NCBI RefSeq assembly: GCF_017876755.1
Contig: NZ_JAGIOO010000001.1
Location: 8,107,786-8,171,785, forward strand
DNA from: Crossiella equi
GTDB lineage: Bacteria; Actinomycetota; Actinomycetes; Mycobacteriales; Pseudonocardiaceae
Length of the DNA stretch: 64,000 bases
Direction: 5' to 3'
Shown here: positions 53,301 to 61,574 of the stretch, in pieces
Layout: each line of letters opens with the position of its first letter
Position numbering within the stretch: the first letter of the stretch is position 1
Notes under the pieces: generated by a model
The model's input: the letters and a program-made list of their open reading frames with translations, nothing else
Databases searched by the model: none
Told to the model about the DNA's origin: nothing
Made by a program: the position numbers and the translations under genes

Positions 53301-53760
53301 CACCGACGGCTCCTACACCGTGATGGCGTGGGTGCGCATCGACGAGCTGACCGGCTGGGCGCAGTCCGCGGTGGCCCTGGGTGATCCGGCGTTCACCCCG
53401 TTCTCCCTGGAGTACCGGCCGGAACGCAAGCAGTGGGGCTTCCTGGTCTCCTGCGCCAAGGACCGTGAGTGCGGCTGGCAGACGCTCAGCCCGGCCAACT
53501 CCGCACAGGTCGGCCGTTGGGTGCACCTGACCGGGGCCTACGACGCCTCGACACGCAAGGCCCACCTCTACGTCAACGGCACCCTGGCAAGCACCACCGA
53601 AGGCGTGACCGGCTGGAACGGCACCGGTGACCTGCTCATCGGCCGCGCTCAGTGGCTGAACCAGCACACCAACTACTGGAAGGGCTCGGTGGACGACGTG
53701 AAGGTCTTCTCCGGCATCCCGACCGAGGCCAAGCTCCGTCAGCTGGCGGTGCGGTCCTGA
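50374..53760 (+). CDS. Secreted LamG-domain protein, partner of the Rhs protein (copy 2)
   Basis: This 1128-residue paralog of the 39029-42418 product has the same plan: a signal peptide (AVVAMSIVVIPASAARV), a near-identical region around residues 60-300, a more diverged middle (about 310-700) and two LamG domains ending IDDVKV-type and VDDVKVFSGIP. The diverged middle suggests adaptation of surface binding or pairing with its own Rhs partner. The start is TTG with GGGGGAG. The stop overlaps the Rhs start by one base. Confidence 0.82.
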   Translation: MRYGASRCLAQRALSAVVITTAAVVAMSIVVIPASAARVGEAATEVAASAAARQQNKPVQVAAKTTESSEVVANPDGTFTRTEHVSPVRAKRGESWVPIDLSLRTRPDGLVEPAASPVELRLSGGGTTQPLAVLGRDGREVGLGWDGPLPTPVLSADTATYREVYPGADLVVRATRTGFSQLLVVKNAEAAKNPKVRKVVFNSHTRNLTLGLEGGARARSAAAAQTGTDLKAVDNQGQVVFTGEASRMWDSSGEGTHTDRLTGPSQGGREAAMGVELAGSTLAVLPDAGFLDTAETRFPVYIDPEYWWNGARNHHTVVQDGWPNEENYDRRDGDLNELKAGYAYDWRSGKWIRSRSYVELNLTGVHDKIIHNAWFAADLFHSGGCEGDRPTEVHVTNGIDRHTTWNRQPQWTGHLGNINHTNNSEVCPRAQHTELPIADMVRTGVTERWSNLTLLLKAANEGDKLAWRRFNVNTPRLIVNYNSRPNPPVELSMEDGQIPCVRGANRPVVFTKTPSLRARLSDPDNGIMDAGFRILKGTPEQHTWNGQDYKADDVPSGSFARVVVPAGVITETGQVYTWHLWSGDHEVSSWSEMCEFTVDNTRPTPPAVSSEDYPTGGARGGAGQTGTFHLKANGVADVAYYRYTFTEDQVGVPVTRVEAAGIGGDAAIRFTPTLERPQWLSVQSFDRADNPSEVVHYGFIVARNEPTIAGLAAHWRLDGDLTDASGKNRPLNPSSTPVSAEGHIGKAGTFNGTSDHLRRPAFVDTSKSFSVSAWVRLDRDDQWATAVSQDSPDRPASTFYLQYAQAPKRWAFAMTDPSRPGGPRIESAVAPQLGVWTHLVGAYDSANGKLTLFVNGANQGEAVVTGWNGTGDLVVGAARFDNRAVDFFPGGIDEVKVYDRLLLPSEAAALANQAVLRAHYALNEGHGTTVADEVTKRTGTVHGNHTWVSEDYTEVRFAGDTGPNGGHITAPRPTVRTDGSYTVMAWVRIDELTGWAQSAVALGDPAFTPFSLEYRPERKQWGFLVSCAKDRECGWQTLSPANSAQVGRWVHLTGAYDASTRKAHLYVNGTLASTTEGVTGWNGTGDLLIGRAQWLNQHTNYWKGSVDDVKVFSGIPTEAKLRQLAVRS

Positions 53761-56700
53761 TGAGTCCTCAAACCCTGCTCCGCCGGGCGGTCATCGCCGC
53801 CCTGGGCACCGCCCTGTTGTCCACGAGCGTCTCCGCCGTGGCCGCACCGGCCGCACCGGCCAGGATCCGGCCCGAGCTGCAGAAGGAAGTCCTCGTCCCC
53901 GGCGGCACTGCGGCGCCCGCGCGTCCGGTGCCGCAGAGCGAGACCGACCAGCACAAGCTCACCTCGCTGCCCAAGCCGAGCTGGCCGGGCAACGGTGCCG
54001 CCGAGGTTGTCCTGCCCGCGGACGCACCGTCCGCGCGGACCCGGTCCGCGCCCACACCCGACCAGGTCGAGCACCGCAAGGCAGGCGCGCTGCCGGTCGC
54101 GGTGGGCCTGGTCCGGAAAGACGAGCCGCAGGCGAGGTCGGCCCCGGCGGCGGAGAGCAAGGTCAAGGTCGAGACCTTCGACCAGAAGACCACGGAGGCG
54201 GCCGGGGTCAACGGTGTCCTGCTCAAGCTCACCAACGCCGGTGGCGCCGCGGGTGCCACGGTGTCGGTCCAAGTCGACTACAGCGCCTTCGCCCACGCCT
54301 ACGGCGGTGACTACGGCACCCGCCTGCGCCTGGTCCAGTACCCCGGTTGCGTGCTGACCACCCCGGACCGGCCGGAGTGCCGCCTGTCCACCCCGGTGCG
54401 GACGGACAACCACACCAAGAACCGCAACGTCACCGCACAGGTCCCGCTCCAGAGCGCCGGTGCGCGGGAGCGGTCCGGTCAGGATGCCTCCGGTGCCGTG
54501 GTGCTGGCCGCGACCGCGGCGCCCAACGGCGGGAGCGGGGACTACAAGGCCACCTCGCTGGCCCCGTCCGGCAGCTGGTCGGCTGGTGGCTCCAGCGGCG
54601 ACTTCGGCTACAGCGTGCCGATGCGTGTCCCGCCGCCCATCGGCGGCGAGGCACCGAGCCTTGCCCTGGGCTACTCCTCGGGCTCGATGGACGGCCGCAC
54701 CAGCGCGACCAACAGCCAGGCCTCCTGGGCCGGTGACGGCTGGGACCTCAGCCCCGGCGGCTTCGTCGAACGGCAGTACAAGGGCTGCACCGAGGACAAG
54801 GACGGCAACCAGGGCAGCCGGGAGACCGGCGACAGCTGCTGGTACGACGACAACGCCACACTCGTGCTCGGCGGCAGCTCGGTCGAGCTGGTCAAGGACA
54901 CCGCCAACAACCGCTGGCGGCCCAAGAAGGACGACGGCTCCTACGTCGAACTGCTCAAGGGCGCGGCCAACGGCGACAACGACGGCGAGCACTGGAAGGT
55001 CACCACGACCGACGGCACCCAGTACTTCCTCGGCCTCAACCGCCTGCCCGGCTGGGACAGCGCCGACCCGGCCAAGCGGGAAGAGACCAAGTCCACCTGG
55101 ACGGTGCCGGTCTACGGCAACCACGCGGGCGAACCGTGCCACAAGGTGAGCGAGTTCCCGGCCTCCTTCTGCCAGCAGGCCTGGCGCTGGAACCTCGACT
55201 ACGTCATCGACCGCCTGGGCAACGTCACCAGCTACTACTACAACACCGAGCTCAACCACTACGCCCGCAACAAGACGCTGAGCGCGCCGACCCAGTACGT
55301 GCGGGCCGGTCAGCTCAAGCGGATCGAGTACGGCCTGCGCGAGGGCGCCGTGCACGCCGACCCGGCGATGCAGGTGCGTTTCGAGACCGCCGAGCGGTGC
55401 CTGCCCGAGGGCGCGATCACCTGTGCCGAGGACCAGCTCAACAAGGACACGGCCAAGCACTGGCCGGACGTGCCCTTCGAACAGCTCTGCGACGGCAAGA
55501 AGGAGTGCACCGGCCTGTACTCGCCGACCTTCTTCACCCGCAAACGCCTGACCAAGGTCGTCACCGAGCTCCGCAAGGACGACGGCAGCGGCTACCGGCC
55601 GGTCGACTCCTGGACGCTGCGCCACACCTTCCCCACCGGCGGCGACGGCCCGTTCCCCGCGTTGTGGCTGGCGGGCGTGACGCACACCGGGCACGTGGAC
55701 GGGACCGCCAGCACCCCGGAGGTGAAGTTCGGCGGCACTGCCAAACCGAACCGCGTGGACCTGGACGCCAGCCAGCCACCCATCACCCGCTACCGCCTGA
55801 CCTCGATCCAGAACGAGACCGGCGGCCACACCGAGGTCAAGTACTCCGAGGCCGACTGCCGCGCGGGCCGCATGCCCGCCAAACCGGAGACCAACACCTA
55901 CCGCTGCTACCCGGTGTTCTGGGCCCCGCCGGGTGCTCCCGACCCGAGCATGGACTACTTCCACAAGTACGTGGTCACCGCGGTCATCGACGACGACCGC
56001 ACCGGCGGCTCCCAGTTGGTCAAGACCTTCTACGAGTACAAGCCGGACAGCGGCGCCTGGCACTTCGACAGCAACCGGTTCGCCAAGATGGAGCACCGGA
56101 CCTGGTCGGAGTGGCGCGGCTACGGCGAGGTCCGCACGGTCAAGGGCGAGCCCGGCACCACGCAGACAGTCAGCGACACCTTCTACCTGCGCGGCATGGA
56201 CGAGGACCGGCAGCCCAACAACGGCAAGCGCGATGTCCACATCCCGGTCCGGGACACCGTGGACGGCAAGATCACCCCGGTCGAGGACCACGAACGCCTG
56301 CAGGGCCAGGTACTGGAGACCATCCAGTACGACAACGGCAAGGCCGTCTCCGGCACGATCAACCTGCCGGTGCTGAAGGGCCCGACGGCTGTGAACGGGG
56401 AGGGCAAGTCCTTCTTCGTGAACATCGGCACCACCTACTCCAGGACGTTGATGCCGGACGGCACATGGCGCCGCACGAAGATCGCTACCTCGTACGACGA
56501 CAAGTACGGCATTGCCGAACGCGTGGACGACACCGGCGACATCGCCGTCACCGGTGACGAGCGCTGCATGCGCACCACCTACGCCCGCAACGAGCGCACG
56601 TGGGTGCTCGGCCTGGCATCACGGGTGCAGACAGTCGCACTGCCGTGTGAAGCGGGTACCGGTACCCCTGCCGACCTGGTGAGCGACATCCGGTCCCACT

Positions 56701-59700
56701 ACGACGGCGGAGAGTTCGCGGCTGCGGCCACCAGGGGCCTGGTGACCCAGACCGAGCGCTGGGACGGCACGAAGTACCAGGTCCTCACCAAGGCCAAGCA
56801 CGACGAGTACGGCCGCGTCACTGAGTCCTGGGATGCCCAGAACATTCGCACCACCAGGGAGTACACGCCGAAGACGGGCATGCCGGCCAGGGAGGTGCTG
56901 GCCACTAACCCACTGGGCCACCAGGTCCGGCAGACGCTCGAACCTGCCTGGGGCGCGACCAAGACCGAGATCGGGGTCAACGACGAGCGCACCGACCTGG
57001 TCTACGACGGCCTCGGGCGGCTGACTCAGGTGTGGACACCCATCCACTCCAGGCAGGCCAACCCGGGCACGCCGAACCTGGCCTACGACTACGAGATGCG
57101 CACCGACGCGCCCACTGTTGTCACGGCCAAGACTCTGCAGGACAACGGGAAGTATCTCGAGGCATACCGATTTTACGACGGCCTGCTCCGTGAGCGGCAG
57201 ACCCAGTCGCCCGGGGTGGGCAAGGGCCGTGTCATCGGCGACAGCTTCTACGACTCCCGTGGTCTGCCCGTCAAGGTCAACAACGCTTACGTGGCTGACG
57301 GGAGCATCAGCAAGACCTTGTTCGGGGTCAAGGACAACGTGATCCCGAACCAGACTGTTGTCGAGTACGACGGGCTGGAGCGCGAGACCGCCTCGATCTA
57401 CCGCAGATACGCCGAGGAGCAGTGGCGGAACACCGCCCGCTACGAAGGTGACCGCAAGCACGTGACGCCACCCGCGGGGGGCGTGCCGGTCACCGAGATC
57501 GTCAACGCTCAGGGCAAGGTCGTCGAGCGCCGTCAGTACCACGGCGGGCAGAGCCTGGGCACCTACGACGCCATGACCTATGCCTACACACCGGTTGGTG
57601 AGCTGAAGGAGGTGAAGGACGCCAAGGGCAACTCCTGGGGCTACAAGTACGATCACCTCGGCCGCAAGTACGAGGACAACGACCCCGATCGCGGCAAGAC
57701 GACGTACCGCTTCAACGAGTACGACCAGTTGCAGTCCACCACCGACGCCGAGAACCGGACGCTGTCGTACGGCTACGACGAGCTCGGCCGCAAGCGCACC
57801 ATGCACGAGGAGACCACCACCGGTCGGGTGCTGCACGCGGAGTGGACCTACGACACGGTGAAGAAGGGGCTGCTCACCTCGGCCACCCGCTACATCGGCG
57901 GTCATCCCTACGTCAGCCGGGTCAGCGAGTACGACGGCACTGGCAAACCGCTGACCTCCGTGGTGCAGATCCCCGCCCAGGAGGGCAAGCTCGCCGGTCG
58001 CTACATCTACACCAACACCTACAAGCCGATCAGTGGTGCGCCGGAGACCTCAACCCTGCCCGCAGCCGGTGGGCTGGAGCAGGAAAAGATCGAGTTCGGG
58101 TACAACGACCACGGGCTCCCGGTGAGCGCTGCGGGTGTGAACACCTACGTCGGCAAGCACCTCTACACCGCATTCGGGGAGACCCTGGCGATGGACGTGG
58201 GTGACGGATCTAACGTCACCTATCTCACCAACTTCCGCAACGAGAGCACCCGGCGCCTGGACCGCGCGGTGCTGGACCGCAACACCCCCGAGCGTGCGCA
58301 TGTCTCCGACCGGTACTACGACTACGACCAGGTCGGCAACATTCTGCGCATCGCCGACACACCGGTGGGCGGCCAGACGGACACGCAGTGCTTCCGGTAC
58401 GAGGATCCGTTCCGCCGGTTGTCGAAGGCATTCACCCCGAAGGGCAGTGACTGTGCTGCGGATCCGAAGTCAATGGCCGATCTCGGGGGCGCTGCGCCGT
58501 ACTGGACCGACTACGAGTACGACGTCGTCGGCAACCGCACCCAGGAGGTCCAGCACACCGGCCAAGGTCTGTTCGCCCGGACTTTCCACCACCCGGAACC
58601 GACCAAGCCCCAGCCGCACACCGTCACCAGCGTGACCCGCAAGGGTCCCGACGGTGAGAGCCGGGACGACTACACCTACGACCTGACCGGCAACACGACC
58701 AGCAGGAAGATCTCAGGTTCCACTCAGACCCTGAAGTGGAACGCCGAGGGCAAGCTGAGCCAGGTAAGTGAGCCAGGCAACAAGGTCTCGCGCTACGAGT
58801 ACGACACGAACGGTGCCCGGCTCCTGAAGCGGGAGAACGGCACGACCACGCTGTACCTGCCGGGCATGGAGCTGATGCTGCCCGCAGGTGGCGAGGTGAC
58901 GGCGAAGCGCTACTACACCCACGCGGGTGGCACGGTAGCGATCCGAGGCTCGGTCTCAGGGCTGTCGCTGATGGCGCCAGATCATCAAGGCACCTCCACG
59001 GTGTCCTTCAATGGCACGAACCTGGCGGTGGACAAGCGCTACCAGGACCCCTTCGGCATCCCGCGTGGCGCGGAGTCGGGCGCGTGGCCGGACGACAAGG
59101 GCTTCCAGGGCGGCACTCGGGACGTCACAGGGCTGACCCACATCGGTGCTCGGGAGTATGACCCGTCACTGGGTCGGTTCATCTCGGTGGACCCGCTGAT
59201 GGACCTGTCTGATCCGCAACAGATGCACGGCTACGCCTATGCCAACGGCAGCCCGATCACCTACAGCGATCCCACCGGCCTTGCACCGGACTGCCGACCT
59301 ACCTGTTATTGGGGAGGGGAGAACTTCAACCGGGTCACCCCGCCGGGGTGGAGCAGAGCGCAGCGGGTGGCTGAGGAAACGCCACGGCTCAACCGTGCGA
59401 TCGCACGTCACCACGCCACCAAGGGCACTGGTGGCGCGCCTGCTCCCAAGACGCAGCCAAAGCACTATTACCACGAGCAGAGCCAGTTTGAAGGGTTCCT
59501 GGAGGGTGCGCGCGACGTTCTCGTAGGTACGTTCGAGGCGACGAAGGACCTTGTTCTGGGGCTGTTGGACTGCCAGACAGGCGGTTGGCTCCCGGTCGGC
59601 AAGGAGGCCGGCCTGGTATCCCGTCTGAGCGGCACCATCACCTGTGGTCAACTCGTCGGGGGTGTTGAGTCGACGTTCCTGAACATCCCGGAAACCATCG

Positions 59701-60641
59701 ACAAGATGGTCGAGCCCATGCAGCAGGCCCTCGAGGCCGGTGACTACGGCTGGGCTGCGGGTACGGCGGCTGCGACGGTCTTTGAGGCCGTGGCTGGTGC
59801 GGGAGGGCTCAAGAACGCGATCAAGCGGGCCAAGCCCTGCAACAGTTTTGTGCCAGGGACGCTGGTGTTGCTGGCGGATGGTTCCAGCAAGCCGATCGAG
59901 GCTCTCGTGGTCGGTGACATGGTGCTGGCAACTGACCCCGTGACTGATCACACTGAGGCCCGTGAAGTGGTTGCTACCATCACGGACGAAGGACAGAAAA
60001 ACCTGATTGACATCACGGTCAATACCGACGGTCCGCGTGGTAGTCTCAAGGAGATCGTGACTGCCACCGCGAATCATCCATTTTGGGTTGACAGTCAGGA
60101 ACGTTGGCTGGATGCGTCACAACTTCGAACGGGTGATCAGGTTCTTGGTTCGAACCGCGAGAAGATATCAATTGATCATGTTGAACCTCGTAGGGAAATT
60201 CGGAAAGTTTTCAATCTTACGATTGACGAATTGCATACCTACTATGTTCGCGCCGGGAATGCGTTCTTTCTTACTCATAACGCGGGTGAGTGCCCTGTGA
60301 ATGGGGTTCCTCATGGGAAAATTGGGGAAGCAGCCACGCTCCAGCGTCTTGGCGCTGAAGGATATACAAATGTCGTCAGCGAAGTGAGGTTCAAGGGTAG
60401 TCAAGGGCAAGTTTTTCGGGCTGACTTCGTTGCCCGGGATCCTGCTGGGAATTGGGTTGCGATCGAAGTGAAAACTGGCAATGGGGCGGGTCTTACCCAG
60501 AATCAGCGCTCTGGTTATAATGAGCTCGCAAGCAGTGGGGCTGTGGTCAATACCTCCAAGGTCCCTGGTCTTGCCAAGGGTTCTGTGGTGAAAATGAGGG
60601 TAGAAGTCGACATGTGGGACTGTCCGGCCTGTGGACCGTAG
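53760..60641 (+). CDS. Secreted Rhs/YD-repeat polymorphic toxin with Hint domain and PD-(D/E)xK-type nuclease tip (copy 2)
   Basis: This 2293-residue protein has a signal peptide (VIAALGTALLSTSVSAVA), SpvB-like start, YD-repeat shell and Rhs core (THIGAREYDPSLGRFISVDP). The Hint domain spans Cys2027 to His-Asn 2173-2174, and a 119-residue tip follows. The tip (GKIGEAATLQRLGAEGYTNV, RADFVARD, WVAIEVKTG) carries the restriction-endonuclease-like D-ExK signature, with Asp2222, Glu2236 and Lys2238, so it should cut DNA or RNA. The Hint domain is followed by Ala in place of the Ser seen in copy 1, which favours cleavage and release of the tip. Lower GC in the tip marks it as recently swapped. It is coupled to the LamG gene upstream. 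Confidence 0.88.
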   Translation: MSPQTLLRRAVIAALGTALLSTSVSAVAAPAAPARIRPELQKEVLVPGGTAAPARPVPQSETDQHKLTSLPKPSWPGNGAAEVVLPADAPSARTRSAPTPDQVEHRKAGALPVAVGLVRKDEPQARSAPAAESKVKVETFDQKTTEAAGVNGVLLKLTNAGGAAGATVSVQVDYSAFAHAYGGDYGTRLRLVQYPGCVLTTPDRPECRLSTPVRTDNHTKNRNVTAQVPLQSAGARERSGQDASGAVVLAATAAPNGGSGDYKATSLAPSGSWSAGGSSGDFGYSVPMRVPPPIGGEAPSLALGYSSGSMDGRTSATNSQASWAGDGWDLSPGGFVERQYKGCTEDKDGNQGSRETGDSCWYDDNATLVLGGSSVELVKDTANNRWRPKKDDGSYVELLKGAANGDNDGEHWKVTTTDGTQYFLGLNRLPGWDSADPAKREETKSTWTVPVYGNHAGEPCHKVSEFPASFCQQAWRWNLDYVIDRLGNVTSYYYNTELNHYARNKTLSAPTQYVRAGQLKRIEYGLREGAVHADPAMQVRFETAERCLPEGAITCAEDQLNKDTAKHWPDVPFEQLCDGKKECTGLYSPTFFTRKRLTKVVTELRKDDGSGYRPVDSWTLRHTFPTGGDGPFPALWLAGVTHTGHVDGTASTPEVKFGGTAKPNRVDLDASQPPITRYRLTSIQNETGGHTEVKYSEADCRAGRMPAKPETNTYRCYPVFWAPPGAPDPSMDYFHKYVVTAVIDDDRTGGSQLVKTFYEYKPDSGAWHFDSNRFAKMEHRTWSEWRGYGEVRTVKGEPGTTQTVSDTFYLRGMDEDRQPNNGKRDVHIPVRDTVDGKITPVEDHERLQGQVLETIQYDNGKAVSGTINLPVLKGPTAVNGEGKSFFVNIGTTYSRTLMPDGTWRRTKIATSYDDKYGIAERVDDTGDIAVTGDERCMRTTYARNERTWVLGLASRVQTVALPCEAGTGTPADLVSDIRSHYDGGEFAAAATRGLVTQTERWDGTKYQVLTKAKHDEYGRVTESWDAQNIRTTREYTPKTGMPAREVLATNPLGHQVRQTLEPAWGATKTEIGVNDERTDLVYDGLGRLTQVWTPIHSRQANPGTPNLAYDYEMRTDAPTVVTAKTLQDNGKYLEAYRFYDGLLRERQTQSPGVGKGRVIGDSFYDSRGLPVKVNNAYVADGSISKTLFGVKDNVIPNQTVVEYDGLERETASIYRRYAEEQWRNTARYEGDRKHVTPPAGGVPVTEIVNAQGKVVERRQYHGGQSLGTYDAMTYAYTPVGELKEVKDAKGNSWGYKYDHLGRKYEDNDPDRGKTTYRFNEYDQLQSTTDAENRTLSYGYDELGRKRTMHEETTTGRVLHAEWTYDTVKKGLLTSATRYIGGHPYVSRVSEYDGTGKPLTSVVQIPAQEGKLAGRYIYTNTYKPISGAPETSTLPAAGGLEQEKIEFGYNDHGLPVSAAGVNTYVGKHLYTAFGETLAMDVGDGSNVTYLTNFRNESTRRLDRAVLDRNTPERAHVSDRYYDYDQVGNILRIADTPVGGQTDTQCFRYEDPFRRLSKAFTPKGSDCAADPKSMADLGGAAPYWTDYEYDVVGNRTQEVQHTGQGLFARTFHHPEPTKPQPHTVTSVTRKGPDGESRDDYTYDLTGNTTSRKISGSTQTLKWNAEGKLSQVSEPGNKVSRYEYDTNGARLLKRENGTTTLYLPGMELMLPAGGEVTAKRYYTHAGGTVAIRGSVSGLSLMAPDHQGTSTVSFNGTNLAVDKRYQDPFGIPRGAESGAWPDDKGFQGGTRDVTGLTHIGAREYDPSLGRFISVDPLMDLSDPQQMHGYAYANGSPITYSDPTGLAPDCRPTCYWGGENFNRVTPPGWSRAQRVAEETPRLNRAIARHHATKGTGGAPAPKTQPKHYYHEQSQFEGFLEGARDVLVGTFEATKDLVLGLLDCQTGGWLPVGKEAGLVSRLSGTITCGQLVGGVESTFLNIPETIDKMVEPMQQALEAGDYGWAAGTAAATVFEAVAGAGGLKNAIKRAKPCNSFVPGTLVLLADGSSKPIEALVVGDMVLATDPVTDHTEAREVVATITDEGQKNLIDITVNTDGPRGSLKEIVTATANHPFWVDSQERWLDASQLRTGDQVLGSNREKISIDHVEPRREIRKVFNLTIDELHTYYVRAGNAFFLTHNAGECPVNGVPHGKIGEAATLQRLGAEGYTNVVSEVRFKGSQGQVFRADFVARDPAGNWVAIEVKTGNGAGLTQNQRSGYNELASSGAVVNTSKVPGLAKGSVVKMRVEVDMWDCPACGP

Positions 60642-60679
60642 TTCCATGCGAATCTTGTTTGTGAGCGAATGAGGTGGCT

Positions 60680-61294
60680 GTGGGGTCGAAGTCGGCCATT
60701 CTGGTGTTTGCAAAGGATGATCCTCGGGACATTTTTCGTGTTAGCGCTGCTGCGGATTCCGTTGAGTCGAAGCGCCTCGTTGAGGATCTTGTTGGTGGGA
60801 GTGTTCGATATGTGGGCGGCGGGTCCCTGGACGACTCGATCTGGCCCGCTGAAGGCACCGCCTGTGGGGGCTCATTCAACGGTTTCGACGTAGTGTGCTC
60901 GCGTGATCTCGCCACCTATTTTCCTAGCGGGTTGACTGAAAAGGTGATCCGGTGCGCCAAGGGGCGCCCTGCTTTTGCTGTTTTTATGCACAGTATGGAG
61001 GACTGGGCTGCTTTTGCTTGTTGGAGCGAGTCAGGTGAGCTGATTCGATCCGTGAGCGTGAACCCTGAAAAAGGTGTAATGGAAAGCGTGGGTGATCCTC
61101 TTGGGTTTGAGCAGGAATTTTGGGCCGGTGGGCGCAGGGTCTCACACATTGGATCGTATCCACTTCTCTTTCATCCGATCGATTTGGGAAACGAGGCGCT
61201 AAGGCACTTCTTCTCCTTCGTACTGGAAGGCGAAGAGGATGCTGATTCAATTGATATTGAAGAGTTCTCCTTGTTGGCCTTTTCTTTGACCTGA
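60680..61294 (+). CDS. DUF6928-like protein, candidate immunity protein for toxin 2
   Basis: This 204-residue soluble protein matches the DUF6928 pattern as I recall it (GSKSAILVFAKDDPRDIF, FNGFDVVCSRDL, MHSMEDWAAFACWSESGELI, RSVSVNPEKGVMESVGDP, PLLFHPIDLGNEALRHFFSF). GTG 60680 is preferred because the family begins M-G-[AS]-K and GAGG lies 5 bases upstream; GTG 60674 is in the same frame. It starts 38 bases after the toxin stop, in the same orientation and with the same reduced GC. This makes it the best candidate for the nuclease inhibitor. I know of no established immunity role for the family. Confidence 0.7.
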   Translation: MGSKSAILVFAKDDPRDIFRVSAAADSVESKRLVEDLVGGSVRYVGGGSLDDSIWPAEGTACGGSFNGFDVVCSRDLATYFPSGLTEKVIRCAKGRPAFAVFMHSMEDWAAFACWSESGELIRSVSVNPEKGVMESVGDPLGFEQEFWAGGRRVSHIGSYPLLFHPIDLGNEALRHFFSFVLEGEEDADSIDIEEFSLLAFSLT

Positions 61295-61387
61295 CGCGTT
61301 GTTTCATCGTTCATGCCGAAGGGTTAGTGGGCTTGCCTCTGGTGTCGGTTGCTGTTTGGGTAAATACGATCCCGATAGCTTCTCGGT

Positions 61388-61520
61388 TTAGTCCGGCAGC
61401 AAAGCGCAGTTGCGGCCCAGGAGTAGGCTCTTGAGGGAGCGGTTCACCTCGGTGAGACCCGATATCGACTTGGCGGCCAGCAGGGTGGCAGCGGCCTCGG
61501 TGATCGTCGGTCCGGTGTGA
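61388..61520 (-). other. Short C-terminal gene fragment on the minus strand
   Basis: The minus strand reads TITEAAATLLAAKSISGLTE, then VNRSLKSLLLGRNCALLPD, to TAA 61388-61390, with coding-like composition. The frame upstream runs through the hairpin at 61521-61550 with no start codon or recognisable domain. It may be the leftover end of a gene deleted when the island was inserted. Between 61295 and 61387 I see nothing. Confidence 0.3.
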
Positions 61521-61550
61521 GGCGGCCTCAGTCGCGTTGCTGGGGCCGCC
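61521..61550. terminator. Hairpin between the toxin island and the GH31 gene
   Basis: GGCGGCCTCAG (61521-61531) and CTGGGGCCGCC (61540-61550) form an 11-bp stem with one G-U pair and an 8-base loop. It lies 25 bases past the GH31 stop and probably ends that minus-strand transcript. Confidence 0.6.
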
Positions 61551-61574
61551 GCCACCTTCCTGCGGTTGAGTGGG

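Larger units (their letters stand above)
50192..60281 (+). repeat. Tandem cassette duplication, copy 2
   Basis: This is the counterpart of 38847-48960: same leader length, same TTG start, same LamG-Rhs junction (TGATG) and same Hint domain start (CNSFVPGT). The copies stop matching immediately after the Hint His-Asn, where the toxin tips begin. Confidence 0.85.

Noticed and set aside
38847-60281. The duplicated block as a transposon or integrated phage
   Set aside because: No transposase, integrase, terminal inverted repeats or target duplications are visible at its ends.
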